DNA of 27,592 bases from Nemertoderma westbladi (Eukaryota > Xenacoelomorpha > Nemertodermatida > Nemertodermatidae), in contig JAUCBJ010000031.1 in NCBI GenBank assembly GCA_032718475.1, positions 1 to 27,592 on the forward strand, given 5' to 3'. Shown here piece after piece: positions 18,016-27,424 of the stretch (position 1 is the stretch's first letter; every line of letters starts with the position of its first letter). A program made the translations under genes and the position numbers. The notes under the pieces were generated by a model that was not told the DNA's origin, made no database searches, and worked only from the letters and a program-made list of their open reading frames with translations.

Positions 18016-20850
18016 CTAGGTTTTAATTTCATTAGGCAGAGCGTTCCAATTTTTAATGCCGTTAAAAAAGAAAGTATCAGATTCAAAGGATTTACAATTC
18101 GGGAGGTAGAAGTTTGAAGCACTAGCTCTGGTACTGTAAGAGTGTGTATCGCGTACTCTGTTGAATTTTTGTTTTAGGAAATTGGGACACTTACCATTAT
18201 ACACTTTATGCACATGGTTAAGGCGTAGCTGCTTAACTCGACTATCTAAGTTAAGTAGTCCAGATTCAGAAAAGTCATCTGGAGTTAGGTGGTGCCTAGG
18301 TTTGTAGTCTTTAATAAATCGTACTACTTTATTCTGAACTACTTGTAATTTACATTTAAGCTGTTTGGTTAAGCCTTCATACCAAGAAGGGCACGCATAG
18401 TCCATGTGACACTGTATTAAAGAAGAGCAAAGTAACTTGCGGGAGTCGGTGTTTAAACTATTTTTATTTCTGTATAGAAACCTAAGCCTACTGTTAACTT
18501 TCGAGAAAATATTTTTCACTGTACTTTCTCCTGATAAGCAGTTATCCAATGTGGCGCCTAAATATTTAACTTCCTTTTTATTTTCAATCTTATGTCCATT
18601 ACTAGTGACTTCAAACTTAGTTACCTTCTTTAACTTTCTTTTGGAACCAAACAAAATACTTTCAGTCTTACCGTAGTGAATGGATAGCTTATTATCAACC
18701 AAGGGGCCGTCCAAGTATGACGTCTGCACTTTTCCCCAAAATGTTGACCCCCTCCCTCCCCTAAATCAGATGTCATCAGATAGGCGTAGACCCCCCCCCC
18801 CCCCCCTAAATCAGATTTAAAAAAAATTTTGTAATAAACTATTATATTATGAAGATTATTTATAATCACTTCTAAATCATTCAAATCGTCCTAATCACTG
18901 AAACATGGTGACTGGTAACTGAAACAGAAGGTCGTGCTACGGGCCTTCGGGGGCTTCGAACAATTAAAATAGGCAAGCTGTTTACTCTTCTGCTATATCT
19001 CTTCTAGCACCTATAAATGAACTTGCTGACGTCAGATTTTGGCTGACCCCCTCCCCTCCCCTCATCAGCACGTCATCAGATTTTCCCAACCCCCCTCCCC
19101 CCCCTAAAGTGCTGACGTCATACTTGGACGGCCCCCAACCACTCATTACAGGATTCTAGAACTACACTTAACTTTTGGGAAATATGGATAGGATCTTTAT
19201 GAGAGAAAATAAGAGCACTGTCGTCGGCATATAAAATGAGTTTAAAATCGGGATCTATACTACTTATCATATCATTTACATAGCATACAAAAAGCAGAGG
19301 ACCTAATATACTCCCTTGCGGTACACCACAGGTAATCTCTTGTACAGTAGACTGCGATTTGCTAATGACTACAGTTTGACCTCTGTCTGACAGGTAGGAC
19401 TTGAACCAGTCTATAGGAACCTACACCCATCAGGCCTAACTTACCAAGCAGAATTTCGTGATCTACAGTATCGAAAGCCTTTTGTAGGTCCAACATTACC
19501 ATACCAGTATATAAACCCTTTGCGTTATTACATCTAATTGTATCAGTTAAGTTAATAAGGCAGGTGTCTGTAGAATATGATTTACGAAAACCGGACTGAA
19601 GTTCATAGATCAGATTTAGCCTACTAAGATGTGCCTCCAGCTGTAGAAAAACAGAACGTTCTAGAATTTTAGATACAATACTTAAGATACTAACAGGTCT
19701 GTAATTACAGGGTTCTACTTTACTATTCTTTTTATACAGAGGAACAACCTTAGCTAATTTCAGTTCGTCTGGTACTACATTATCTACGATAGAGTAATTA
19801 ATAATAAAAGTAATAGGCACTTTAAGTACTTCAGCACCATCCTTAAGAAAACGGGCAGGTATTAGGTCTAGACCGGTACTTTTTAAGGCTGATAGGCTAA
19901 GTAGATTTTGAAAAACGAAATCCTCAGAAACGGGTGTTAAAAATAACTTTTCTGAATTTTGTAACTTTTCTAAATAAAAATTATTTAGAGTTTCGGACCC
20001 TATACTATATTTATTACTTGATAACGGTAATTTCTTAACTAAATTTGAAGCAACATTAGTAAAATAATTATTAAATAAATTACTAACTAGAGTATGATCA
20101 TGAATCAGCTCACCGTTATCTTGCAGAACAATATTCGATTTAGATTTAAGGTTTTTATAACCTAAAGATTTTAGGGTAGACCATAGACTTTTAGGATTAT
20201 CTTTATTCTCACTTATTTTGTTGTACAAATATTCAGATTTAGCATTTTTTATTTCCCGTTGGACAAGGTTTCTATATTTGCAGTAATTATTATAATCAGC
20301 TAAAACACTGTATTTCCTAAATTTATACAAATAGTTATCTCTTTCTCTGATATTACTAAGAATAACCGAGGTCATCCAGGGCTCAGTGCGTTGTTTAAGA
20401 CTAATTTCTTTAATTGGTGCTACAGTATTAAGTGCCTTTAAAAATATAACTTTAAAAACAGTGTACGCAAGGTTAATGTCAGCGGCCTTAAAACAGGGTT
20501 CCCAGTCAGAATTAACTAACAAACTTAAAAAACGTTCCTTGCTGTAATTTTTCATAGACCTAACTGTTACTGTTTTATGATCCCCGAAAAAAGATTTTTG
20601 TGTCTTTCTTGTGCAAAAAACTATAAAATGATCGCTTAGACCTATAGGTAAAACCCCAGATTGAGAAATAATATCGGTATTATTACAAAGGATGTGATCT
20701 AGTAAAGTAGAAGTTTTACTGGTAATTCTGGTAGAATCTCGAATAATTTGTTTTAAACAAAACAAATTTAAAATACTTTGGTACTGTTTACAGATGGAGG
20801 ATGCTTTGTGATGGTAACAGATATTAAAATCACCTAAGAAATATATTTCA
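18016..20850 (-). pseudogene. Reverse-transcriptase part of the CR1/L2-like LINE
   Basis: The frame holds the endonuclease end with GDFN (near 20830) and SDH (near 20640), then the reverse transcriptase: KLAKVVPLYKKN, NYRPVSILSIVSKILE, GFRKSYSTDTCL, and motif A MLDLQKAFDTVDHEIL. A single-base-type frameshift near 19415 switches the frame; beyond it come SYLSDRGQTVV, GVPQGSILGPLLF (19300s) and the catalytic LYADDSALIF (about 19220). The frame then stops at the inserted element (right border 19135) and resumes left of 18703 with LSIHYGKTESILFGSK and the CR1-type C-terminus ending NWNALPNEIK. Joining the flanks without the insert gives an unbroken CNEWL-VDNK segment. Confidence 0.9.
18703..19135. 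mobile_element. 433-bp terminal-inverted-repeat element (MITE-like) inside the LINE
   Basis: The left end GGGGCCGTCCAAGTATGACG is matched in inverted form at the right end (CGTCATACTTGGACGGCCCC). CAA flanks both ends (18700-18702 and 19136-19138) as a likely 3-bp target duplication. Removing the element with one CAA restores the LINE reading frame, so the borders are well supported. The interior has no reading frame and contains C-rich runs beside TAAATCAGA and GTCATCAGA words near both ends. This is a non-autonomous DNA element; the superfamily is not assigned, although a 3-bp duplication would be compatible with PIF/Harbinger-type insertion. Confidence 0.88.
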
Positions 20851-21397
20851 CAGTTACATTACATAAAATTGTATTTTCAAAATTTTGCAAAAAATCTGAT
20901 TGTTTAGGGGGCCGATATAAAGTACCGATTAAAATAGGTTTAGTTTTAGGAAGTAAAAGTTCCACCAGTAAAACTTCGTCACAATACTCTAAATCTTCCC
21001 TACGATTAAAAGCTAAATCACATCGAATGTAAGTACAGACACTACCACCGTGTCTGTCCCTATCCTTACGTAAAACTACGTAATTATCAATATAAATTTC
21101 TCCATCAGAAACGCTATCATCGAGCCAAGTTTCAGAGATTGTTAAAACTGCTGGGTTGGATTTATTGATTAAAATACGAATTTCGGAAAGTTTCGGAAGC
21201 AGAGATCGTGCATTTAAATGCAAAAAATGCAGACCTTTTTTCTTAAAAAATTTAAAAGTTTCACTCTCAGCATCACTTGGAGTTTGCAGAGGCGATGTGA
21301 GAAATGAATCGTCGGTTTCTGATTCTAAAATTGTATCATGAAAGGGAAGTTCGGTTCTGAATGCAAGGGAATAAATAAAAATTGCATGAGTTTTCAA
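20834..21397 (-). pseudogene. Endonuclease-domain part of the CR1/L2-like LINE
   Basis: The frame encodes an acidic, Ser-rich N-terminus, then HLNARSLLPKLSEI, ISETWLDDSVSDGE, RKDRDRHGGSVCTYI and GTLYRPPKQSDF, which are the ordered motifs of the AP-type endonuclease of CR1/L2/Jockey LINEs. The Asn and the SETW glutamate are visible. A frameshift near 20850 separates it from the GDFN-containing end of the endonuclease, which lies in the frame of the reverse transcriptase. Confidence 0.88.
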
Positions 21398-21960
21398 ATC
21401 TGTATTTTTCGCCGGTGGGTGAAAATTGTTGTGCCAGCCCCAAATTTTTGAAAATAAGCAAATTTATCAATAGATAGTACCATCTTGTTTTTTGCGTTAT
21501 ACGGGTTTATAAGGGTCGTGAATCCGATGGAATCATTAAAAATACCACTGGTTATCTCAAGCTTGTACTTTTTGGTGATGATCTGGAAAATTAAAAACGT
21601 ATTCCATTAGAATCAGCGCCCCAGGAAACCTGAAAATGTGAATTTATAGTATTGTTTAAGTTAATTAAAAATTTTGTGTTCAGACTAAAAAGTGCTGGTT
21701 ACTTGTTTTTTTTTTCACTTTTTACCTACGTAGATGACTAAAACAGCTATTTATAATAATCAGATCATTTTTAAATATTTTCCAATTGATTTTGCGCCCC
21801 AGAAAACCTGTATTGAAAAAACTATTGTAACTTTCAAATTTTATGAAAATTGTTCACTACTTGTAATTTTGGTGCTGCAATATATAACCATCGCAGTACA
21901 TTTTTTCGAAATTTTTTTTTAATTCGATAAATTTTCGGTCGGATTCAGACAAGTAAAATC
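21385..21960. repeat. Right part of the diverged 162-bp repeat array
   Basis: TCAAATCTGTATTTTTCG at 21395, GTGGGTGAAAATTGTTGTGC and TTTTTTGCGTTATACGGG match the units at 14.29-14.57 kb, and CAAGCTTGTA at 21558 starts the next unit 162 bp later. Beyond about 21600 the units decay, with CAGCGCCCCAGGAAACCTG-type words near 21624 and again, shortened, near 21796. Confidence 0.6.
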
Positions 21961-22002
21961 TACGTCCAAAAAAACACGTTTTCGTTAAAATTTGTAGATT
22001 TT

Positions 22003-22053
22003 AGAGGGGGTTGGGGGTGGGGTGTCAATATTACCCCCCCCCCCCCCCCCCAG
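22003..22053. repeat. G/C-run box with TCAATAT palindrome, right edge of the repeat array
   Basis: AGAGGGGGTTGGGGGTGGGG is followed by TGTCAATATTA and a run of about 18 Cs. The core GGGGTGTCAATATTACCCC nearly matches the one at 13994-14005 and is almost self-complementary. G runs on one side and C runs on the other could fold into a long hairpin or quadruplex. Confidence 0.5.
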
Positions 22054-22590
22054 AATTTGTACAACATTTTATAGCCCGGTACTAATAGGGTTAAGGATGC
22101 AAGGCAGAGATGCGCCCTGGCTAGGCTAGTCCCTTCAAAGCATTCGTGCCGAAACGAAAACAACCCTGGACCCCATGGGGGGTTGACGACTACCCCAGTA
22201 CCCCATAACCCCTCACACCTCAACAAGAACATTTTATCAATTTTCCTTCGCACACAATTGACAATACAAGGTGGTGTCTACAGGTCAAAACTTCGGAGTA
22301 TCCCCAGTATCTTATTCGACTCACGCAATAGCGGTGCCCAGTACAAGTTAATACAAGTCATGTAGCACCAATATTGTTGTCCATCGATCCCAGAAGAACA
22401 CTGTGTAATATGTGTCTGGAATTTCCAAGCAATGTGACTATTTTCATGACAGCAGAAATACAATAACAGATTTACAATCAATGCAAGCCAGAAACAAAAA
22501 TATATTTATTGGTACATTGATTGCTATTATAGGATATAATTTTAATACATATAATTTGTACTTACTGTACTGTGTTATTTTTTGTTCCAG
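22054..22590. other. No gene seen; end of astacin intron 3
   Basis: The sequence is of mixed composition and includes a more GC-rich patch (22080-22230) with no recognisable protein. The last 30 bases form a T-rich polypyrimidine tract and TTCCAG, a good acceptor. Confidence 0.4.
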
Positions 22591-22803
22591 ATTGAGATAA
22601 TTCTGCACGAATTAGCTCATGTTGTAGGGATGGGACATGAACATGAGCGGAGTGATAGAGATAACTATATCACCATCAACTGGGACAACTTGGATCCAAA
22701 TTGTTTGTTTTATTCCCAATATGTGGATCCATATCACCCAGACGATTGGTCATCCTTCTATATTCCATACGACTTTTACAGCGTAACCCACTACCATCCT
22801 GCT
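22591..22803 (+). CDS. Astacin-like protease exon with the zinc-binding site
   Basis: The acceptor TTTTTGTTCCAG precedes and the donor GCT|GTACGT follows, both in phase 0; the exon is 71 codons. It encodes IEIIL and then HELAHVVGMGHEHERSDRD, the complete astacin HExxHxxGxxHExxRxDR signature with its three zinc His and the catalytic Glu. YITINWDNL follows, and the exon ends YDFYSVTHYHPA. The last segment is the Met-turn, where astacins have S-x-M-H-Y; here Met is Thr while the zinc-ligand-type Tyr is kept. The expected C-terminal exon with the last helix and Cys was not found in the window. Astacins are secreted endopeptidases with roles in digestion, development and matrix processing; the substrate is unknown. 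Confidence 0.9.
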
Positions 22804-23108
22804 GTACGTAATACGTAATATTACTTAATAAGTAATTTGAAATTCCGTAAATTGTTTTACTGGAAAACTTCACCTATATGAACAATAGTTTCACTTCCAA
22901 ATATTTGTGCTCTATTTTTTCACAATGAATTACACAAATTTACAAAGCGTCATCCGCAAAAGTGGCCTTAGTTAAAACGAATGTATAACGACGCCATTGT
23001 TCATGTTCATGTGCTGCTGGGAGTAACAGGGTGCTTATATTGTACTACAGAATAATATGATTGCTAAGTATAAATAAATTACCCCCTTACACAGTGTGCC
23101 TGAATACA
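22804..23108. other. No gene seen; start of the next astacin intron
   Basis: AT-rich sequence follows the donor. GCCATTGTTCATGTTCATG near 22994 shares a 13-bp word with the mature-start exon at 12747 but does not extend. No further exon of the protease is evident. Confidence 0.3.
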
Positions 23109-23305
23109 CTTTTACATGAAAAAATTCTCCACCGAAAATTCGACATTATTTACGATGGATGGGTTGATATGAACTAAAAAAGTACAAAATGAAAATATTT
23201 TACCGAGGGTATGCGTTTTTACTTGAATTTTTTAAAATTTTTGAAAAGTTTAAAAAAAAAAAACACTTTTACTCCTAAATTTCACGATATATGGAATATT
23301 GATTG
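23109..23305 (+). repeat. Left copy of an inverted dispersed repeat
   Basis: Block A (TTTTACATGAAAAAATTCTC, near 23111) is followed by block B from about 23216 to 23304 (ACTTGAATTTTTTAAAATTT to ATATATGGAATATTGAT). Both blocks recur in reverse orientation at 27425-27592; block B is nearly identical over about 85 bp. In the right copy the order of the blocks is B then A, so the underlying repeat may be a tandem one in which A and B alternate. Confidence 0.85.
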
Positions 23306-23639
23306 ATCGCAAATGTTGACATTGTTTCTATCTGTATGTACTGTACAGTACAAATTATTTCAATTAATGTATCCACTGTAGTATCAAGTTTCTATGTACC
23401 GTATCTAAGTCATGTATCAATCCTAATCATTATTATTTTAATAATTAAAATGAATTAGTGTGTTTGTGGAAGCCATCAAATAATATTACAGTTATTTGTC
23501 GCAAAATGTGCAACCCTTTGAATAATAATTGGCTTGAAACAGGCGAAACGATTTTAGGAGGGAAATTTAAACAGTGTTTGTTGGTACATTTTTATCCTTA
23601 GAAATTTTGTGCGCTCCCAGTCCTGGTGTTGTGCCGTGG

Positions 23640-24880
23640 AATTAATAGTACTACTACTACTACTAGGATCGGCATGCTGCATTGCAGCTGCATTTTTAAG
23701 AATGCTGTGCCGGCTTGTCAACAAAATTGCACCGCCACAACTCCCTATCACCCATGACATTTGCTAGATCATCCGCATCTTTAAGGCCAGTGTCCTTTAA
23801 GATGCGTCTCAAGAAAGTCATGGGCTGTCCACCATGCTTATTCACTCCATGGGATGGGGCTGCCAAAGTACAAGATTATGCACTGGCTGGTCCTCACGGC
23901 GAAAGCAATGTCCTGCAAAGCGGAGGCGATTTTGTTCTAGTGTCAAGCTTAGGGGAACCAATGAGACACCTCCAATGTTATATAGTGTCTGGTTGGAGAT
24001 GTGTGCATGGTACTTGACACAATGAACCCGGCGTAGCATTCTTGTGAATGTGCCATCCAGAGATTTGGTGTCCTCAGCAGTTAGAGCCCAGCATGGACTC
24101 CCGTAGAGGAGTACTGGAACTACTGCTGCTCTAAATAATCGGACCTTAAGTTTCCGATTAATTCTCGGTGACTTCCAAATCCTGGAAAGCCTATTCAAGG
24201 CTGCCCATGCCTTTCCCTTGCGTATTCGAAGGTCCTCACCTGACTTCCGGATCCATGATCCCAGGTAACAGAAGTCGTCCACATGCTCAAGCATATCATC
24301 CTTTGAGCTTATGCTCATCCGATCAGAGACTTGCTGAGGACTTTCAAAGTTAACGGTCAGAATTTTGGTCTTTCTGGAGTTAATAAAAAGACCAACACTA
24401 GAAGCAGCATATTCTAATGAGCTGAGGAGCCGTTGGGCTCCCTCTAATGATTCTGAGAGTACTCCTAAGTCATCAGCAAAGTCTAGATCAGTTAGGTACT
24501 TGGCAGGATTTCCTCGACTTCTGGAGCCAGTAGGTGGAGTTATCATCACCCCATCATCATTATGATGATCTAAGGACATGCGTAGAACATAGTCAACCAC
24601 AATAATGAACAAGAATGGTGCAAGTGTGTCTCCTGGGAGGATGCCCCATAACACTTCAAATGGTTCTGTGTCACCATCAACAGTAGACACAAATGTTGTC
24701 GAACCATCGTATACTGATCTGATTGCTGCAATAATTTCATCAGGAATCCCATATAATGAAAGTATGCTGAACATACGTGAGTGAGAGACTGAATCAAAGG
24801 CCTTGAAGAGGTCAACAAAGATAACAGCCAGATGCCTGTCTTTCTTTTTTGATAATTCTTCAATTATCCTTCAAGTTACT
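23640..24880 (-). pseudogene. 5'-truncated TAG-tailed LINE, reverse transcriptase and C-terminus
   Basis: The frame starts without an N-terminus near 24880 and gives motif A VIFVDLFKAFDSVSHSRMF, then LWGILPGDTLAPFLF, the catalytic TDLDFADDLGVLSE, the primer-grip region ending KTKILTV, and a long C-terminal domain (FCYLGSWIRKSG, VPVLLYGSPCWAL, RRVHCVKYHAHISNQ). A frameshift near 23845 moves the last part (GGQPMTFLR and onward) into another frame. The 3' end is a short TAG/AGT repeat at about 23648-23665. The usual GVLQGD motif reads GILPGD, a Gln-to-Pro change. Clade is uncertain; the motifs fit the endonuclease-reverse-transcriptase LINEs common in invertebrates. Two relics of the same family lie at 11.1-12.1 kb in opposite orientation. 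Confidence 0.85.
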
Positions 24881-25047
24881 GCTGAATGTAAAATCTGTAA
24901 AAAAACTATTATTTATTTTGGTTTTGTTTAATTCGACCTCTTTAATTAATGAGAGTCATTATCTTCAGCTCGTTTTTATTAGTAATATTTCGACTGGTAC
25001 CGGTACGGCTACCACCGGCAACTGGATTTCATTCATTAAATACTGGT

Positions 25048-27131
25048 ATGCCAAAACTGCGGTCTCACGAGGAAAACCGGACTTTGGTCTGTTTATTATG
25101 TATGAACAAAGCCAGAGATATGCGAAAACTCTCCCTAGAAATGCATACATCGATACAAGAATACTGTATTTCTGGTTACGACCCAAATGATTGTCGATTA
25201 CCAGTTTCGATCTGCGGATCCTGCTGATCCTCCAGCAATACAGCAAAGGCAACTTCAACAAGGAAATTGTAATTTATGACCACTCCCTGATTCCAAAACG
25301 TGCTAACACAAGATCGACGTCTATACATCGTGAAGATGGTGCTACATCGTGTGCTGCCGGCTACTGCACTGTTTGCGAAATTGCACAAACTGTCGGTGCA
25401 GGACGAGGTGGTTCTCGTATAGGCGGTGTGGGTACAGTGGGTGTTCGGAAACGACCACGGGGAAGGCCTACTCTTGGAGAAACGAAAAGAAAACCCGATG
25501 TAATTAAAATTTTCTCATTTTGTTTCACGAAACTCAGTCCTGGTCTCAGTCACCAGTGCAATAAAACTAGCCGGATTTCGAATATGACCGATCTGGTAGA
25601 AGGTTGCTCACCAACTGCCCCAGAAAAATTGTCAGCAGCAATTATAAGGCCAAAATTGGCAGACTCTGGCGGACAAACTGAATTGAGTACATCCTCTTGT
25701 CGGCATTTACTAAAATTAACAACAGTTTCTTCCTCGAAACCCGTGTCATTGTTTAGCGCCAGTAACATATCTTCTATCCAGAAGGATCTTAATCTCAGTA
25801 CCAGAGAAACACATAAATTAGCCCAGGATTTCCGGAGCACAATTGGTTCAAGGAAATCCATTGAAAGTGGACTAAAAAGTAAGCTTCATGAAATGGATCA
25901 CAAATATGATCAATTTTTTGTTCTCCGCCAGATTAATTACATCGTTAAGCAAAAAAATGTGGTATTAGAACGTTTTAGCCGTCCCACTGTTTTGTGTTCC
26001 GACGTAGAAGGATTCATCTCTTATGTATTTGAAGCCCGGTCCATAACAGATCAAGAAGACGTTCTTATTAAGTTTGGGCTTGATGGAGGTGGGGGCTTTC
26101 TTAAGCTTTGTCTCTCTGTAATAGTTCCTGAGGATTGCTCAGAGCCTGTTTCTATTTCCAGGAGCAAACATGAGGACGGCATTTCTGCAAAGAAGTTTAA
26201 GTCTTCTGGAGTGAAAAAACTGTTTATATTGTGCATAGTACCGAATGTTCAGGAGAATTACGAAAATCTCTCATCTTTATGGGTGAAGCTTCGCCTGAAC
26301 ATGTTTGGGCGAAAATTTACTGTAGCAACAGATCTCAAGGTTTTCAATCTGCTTGGGATAATGTCTCACGGCAGCTCTCATCCATGCTGCTGGTGCAATA
26401 TTAATCACAATAGTCTGCATGAGAAGGGAGAGCAACGAACTTTAAAATCTTTGATCGATTCGTTTTGGGAATATTTTGATGCTGGCAGACAGCGTTGCAT
26501 GGCGAAGGAATATGATAACGTTGTCAATATGCCCATAATACAAGGAAATAATAACATTTTAACGCCAGTTTTACATATCGTGCCACCTCCTGAACTGCAT
26601 CTTCTTATTGGCCCCGTTAACACTATATATTGTGCACTACAAAAGAAATGGCCAGAATGTGACCAGTGGCTCAAAGAGTGCCACGTTGAGCGTGAAGCTT
26701 TCCATGGTGGTAGCTTTTCTGGAAACAGCTCTCGTCATCTTTTAAAAAATTTGGACAAACTGGAGTCATTAGCCCCGAAAGACACGATCAATTTTGTAGA
26801 CACTTTGAGGAGTTTTAATAACGTTGTCACTAGTTGCTATGGAAACCATATAGATCCAAAATACAAGACTTACATTGCTGACTTCAAATGCCGTTACATG
26901 CAGTTGGGTATTTCAGTTACTCCGAAAATACATGCTGTATTTTATCATATTGAGGAGTTTTGTTCGCTGAAGAACAAGGGACTTGGTTGCTGGAGCGAGC
27001 AAGCAAGTGAGTCAGTACACCACGATTTTTCACTCGTATGGGAAAACTTCAAAGTAAAATCTTTAGACCATCCTGATTATGGGAAACGATTAGCCTTCGC
27101 TGTCCAAACTTATAATTCTCGACATTTATAG
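25048..27131 (+). pseudogene. Transposase-like gene of unplaced family, one frameshift
   Basis: From the ATG at 25048 the protein starts MPKLRSHEENR and has Cys pairs CLLC and CGSC. A frame change near 25225, right after CGSC, leads into a long frame (stop TAG-type end at 27131) with CAAGYCTVC, an AT-hook-like KRPRGRPTLG, and SFCFTKLSPGLSHQC. A helical segment follows and then a catalytic-looking core: FGLDGGGGFLKLCL (Asp codon at 26082), ATDLKVFNLLGI (Asp at 26331) with SSHPCCWCN, TPVLHIVPPPELHLLIG, and CWSEQASESVHHDF (Glu at 26997 or 27009). Conserved-looking D, D and E with a Cys/His insertion after the second D suggest a DDE nuclease fold. It resembles, from memory, multicopy uncharacterised proteins of cnidarians and other invertebrates. 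I cannot assign a superfamily. The frameshift could be a decayed copy, an assembly error or an unseen intron. Confidence 0.6.
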
Positions 27132-27424
27132 GATGTGTAAAGCATCTACGGGTAGTCCTTTCTTTTGTAATACATTTTATAGTATCTGCTGTTTTCCATA
27201 ATCGCCATTAATATAATATCGCCATTGTTGTATAATTGATTATAATTTCGCTATTTTAAAAGATTTGTTGTCTTCTGAAAATATATTCAGAGTGTTGTAT
27301 GTATCTATTGAATGAAAAAAAGCTGGATAATGACCGAAATTTTAATAAATAAATATTAATAAATAAATATTTAAATAAAAATTGAAACCCCCGAAACCCC
27401 GAAAATTGATTTTTGATTTTATTA
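27132..27424. other. 3' flank of the transposase-like gene
   Basis: AT-rich sequence with several AATAAA words (27344-27380), which could serve as polyadenylation signals for the preceding gene. No coding sequence is seen. Confidence 0.35.

Larger units (their letters stand above)
17935..21400 (-). mobile_element. CR1/L2-like non-LTR retrotransposon (LINE), broken and interrupted
   Basis: Endonuclease, reverse transcriptase and C-terminal domain lie in the order expected of a CR1-superfamily LINE, read from right to left. The reading frame is broken near 20850, near 19420 and near 18016, and it is split by a 433-bp inverted-repeat element at 18703-19135. After 18016 coding continues in another frame (QHSFKSAVKSHL) to a stop near 17935. 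The right end coincides with resumption of the 162-bp repeat at about 21385-21400. Translation stays recognisable throughout, so the copy is moderately young but dead. Confidence 0.85.
13752..22590 (+). other. Astacin intron 3 (8.8 kb), filled with nested repeats
   Basis: The borders are GTTAGT at 13752 and TTTTTGTTCCAG ending at 22590; the phases on both sides are 0, so the two exons join cleanly. Inside are the split 162-bp repeat array, a CR1/L2-like LINE in antisense orientation, a terminal-inverted-repeat element inside that LINE, a second LINE tail, a tRNA-like sequence and a hairpin, all listed separately. Positions 13752-13978 hold no recognised feature. Confidence 0.7.

Noticed and set aside
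18437-18676. Plus-strand frame of 79 codons
   Set aside because: It is antisense to the C-terminal part of the CR1/L2-like LINE frame.
22980-23030. Possible second copy of the astacin mature-start exon
   Set aside because: Only a 13-bp word (CATTGTTCATGTT) is shared; the surrounding sequence does not encode the RWP...IPY pattern.
24849-25190. 113-codon plus-strand frame upstream of the transposase-like gene
   Set aside because: It overlaps in a different phase the frame starting at 25048 that carries the Cys pairs; its own sequence shows no motif.
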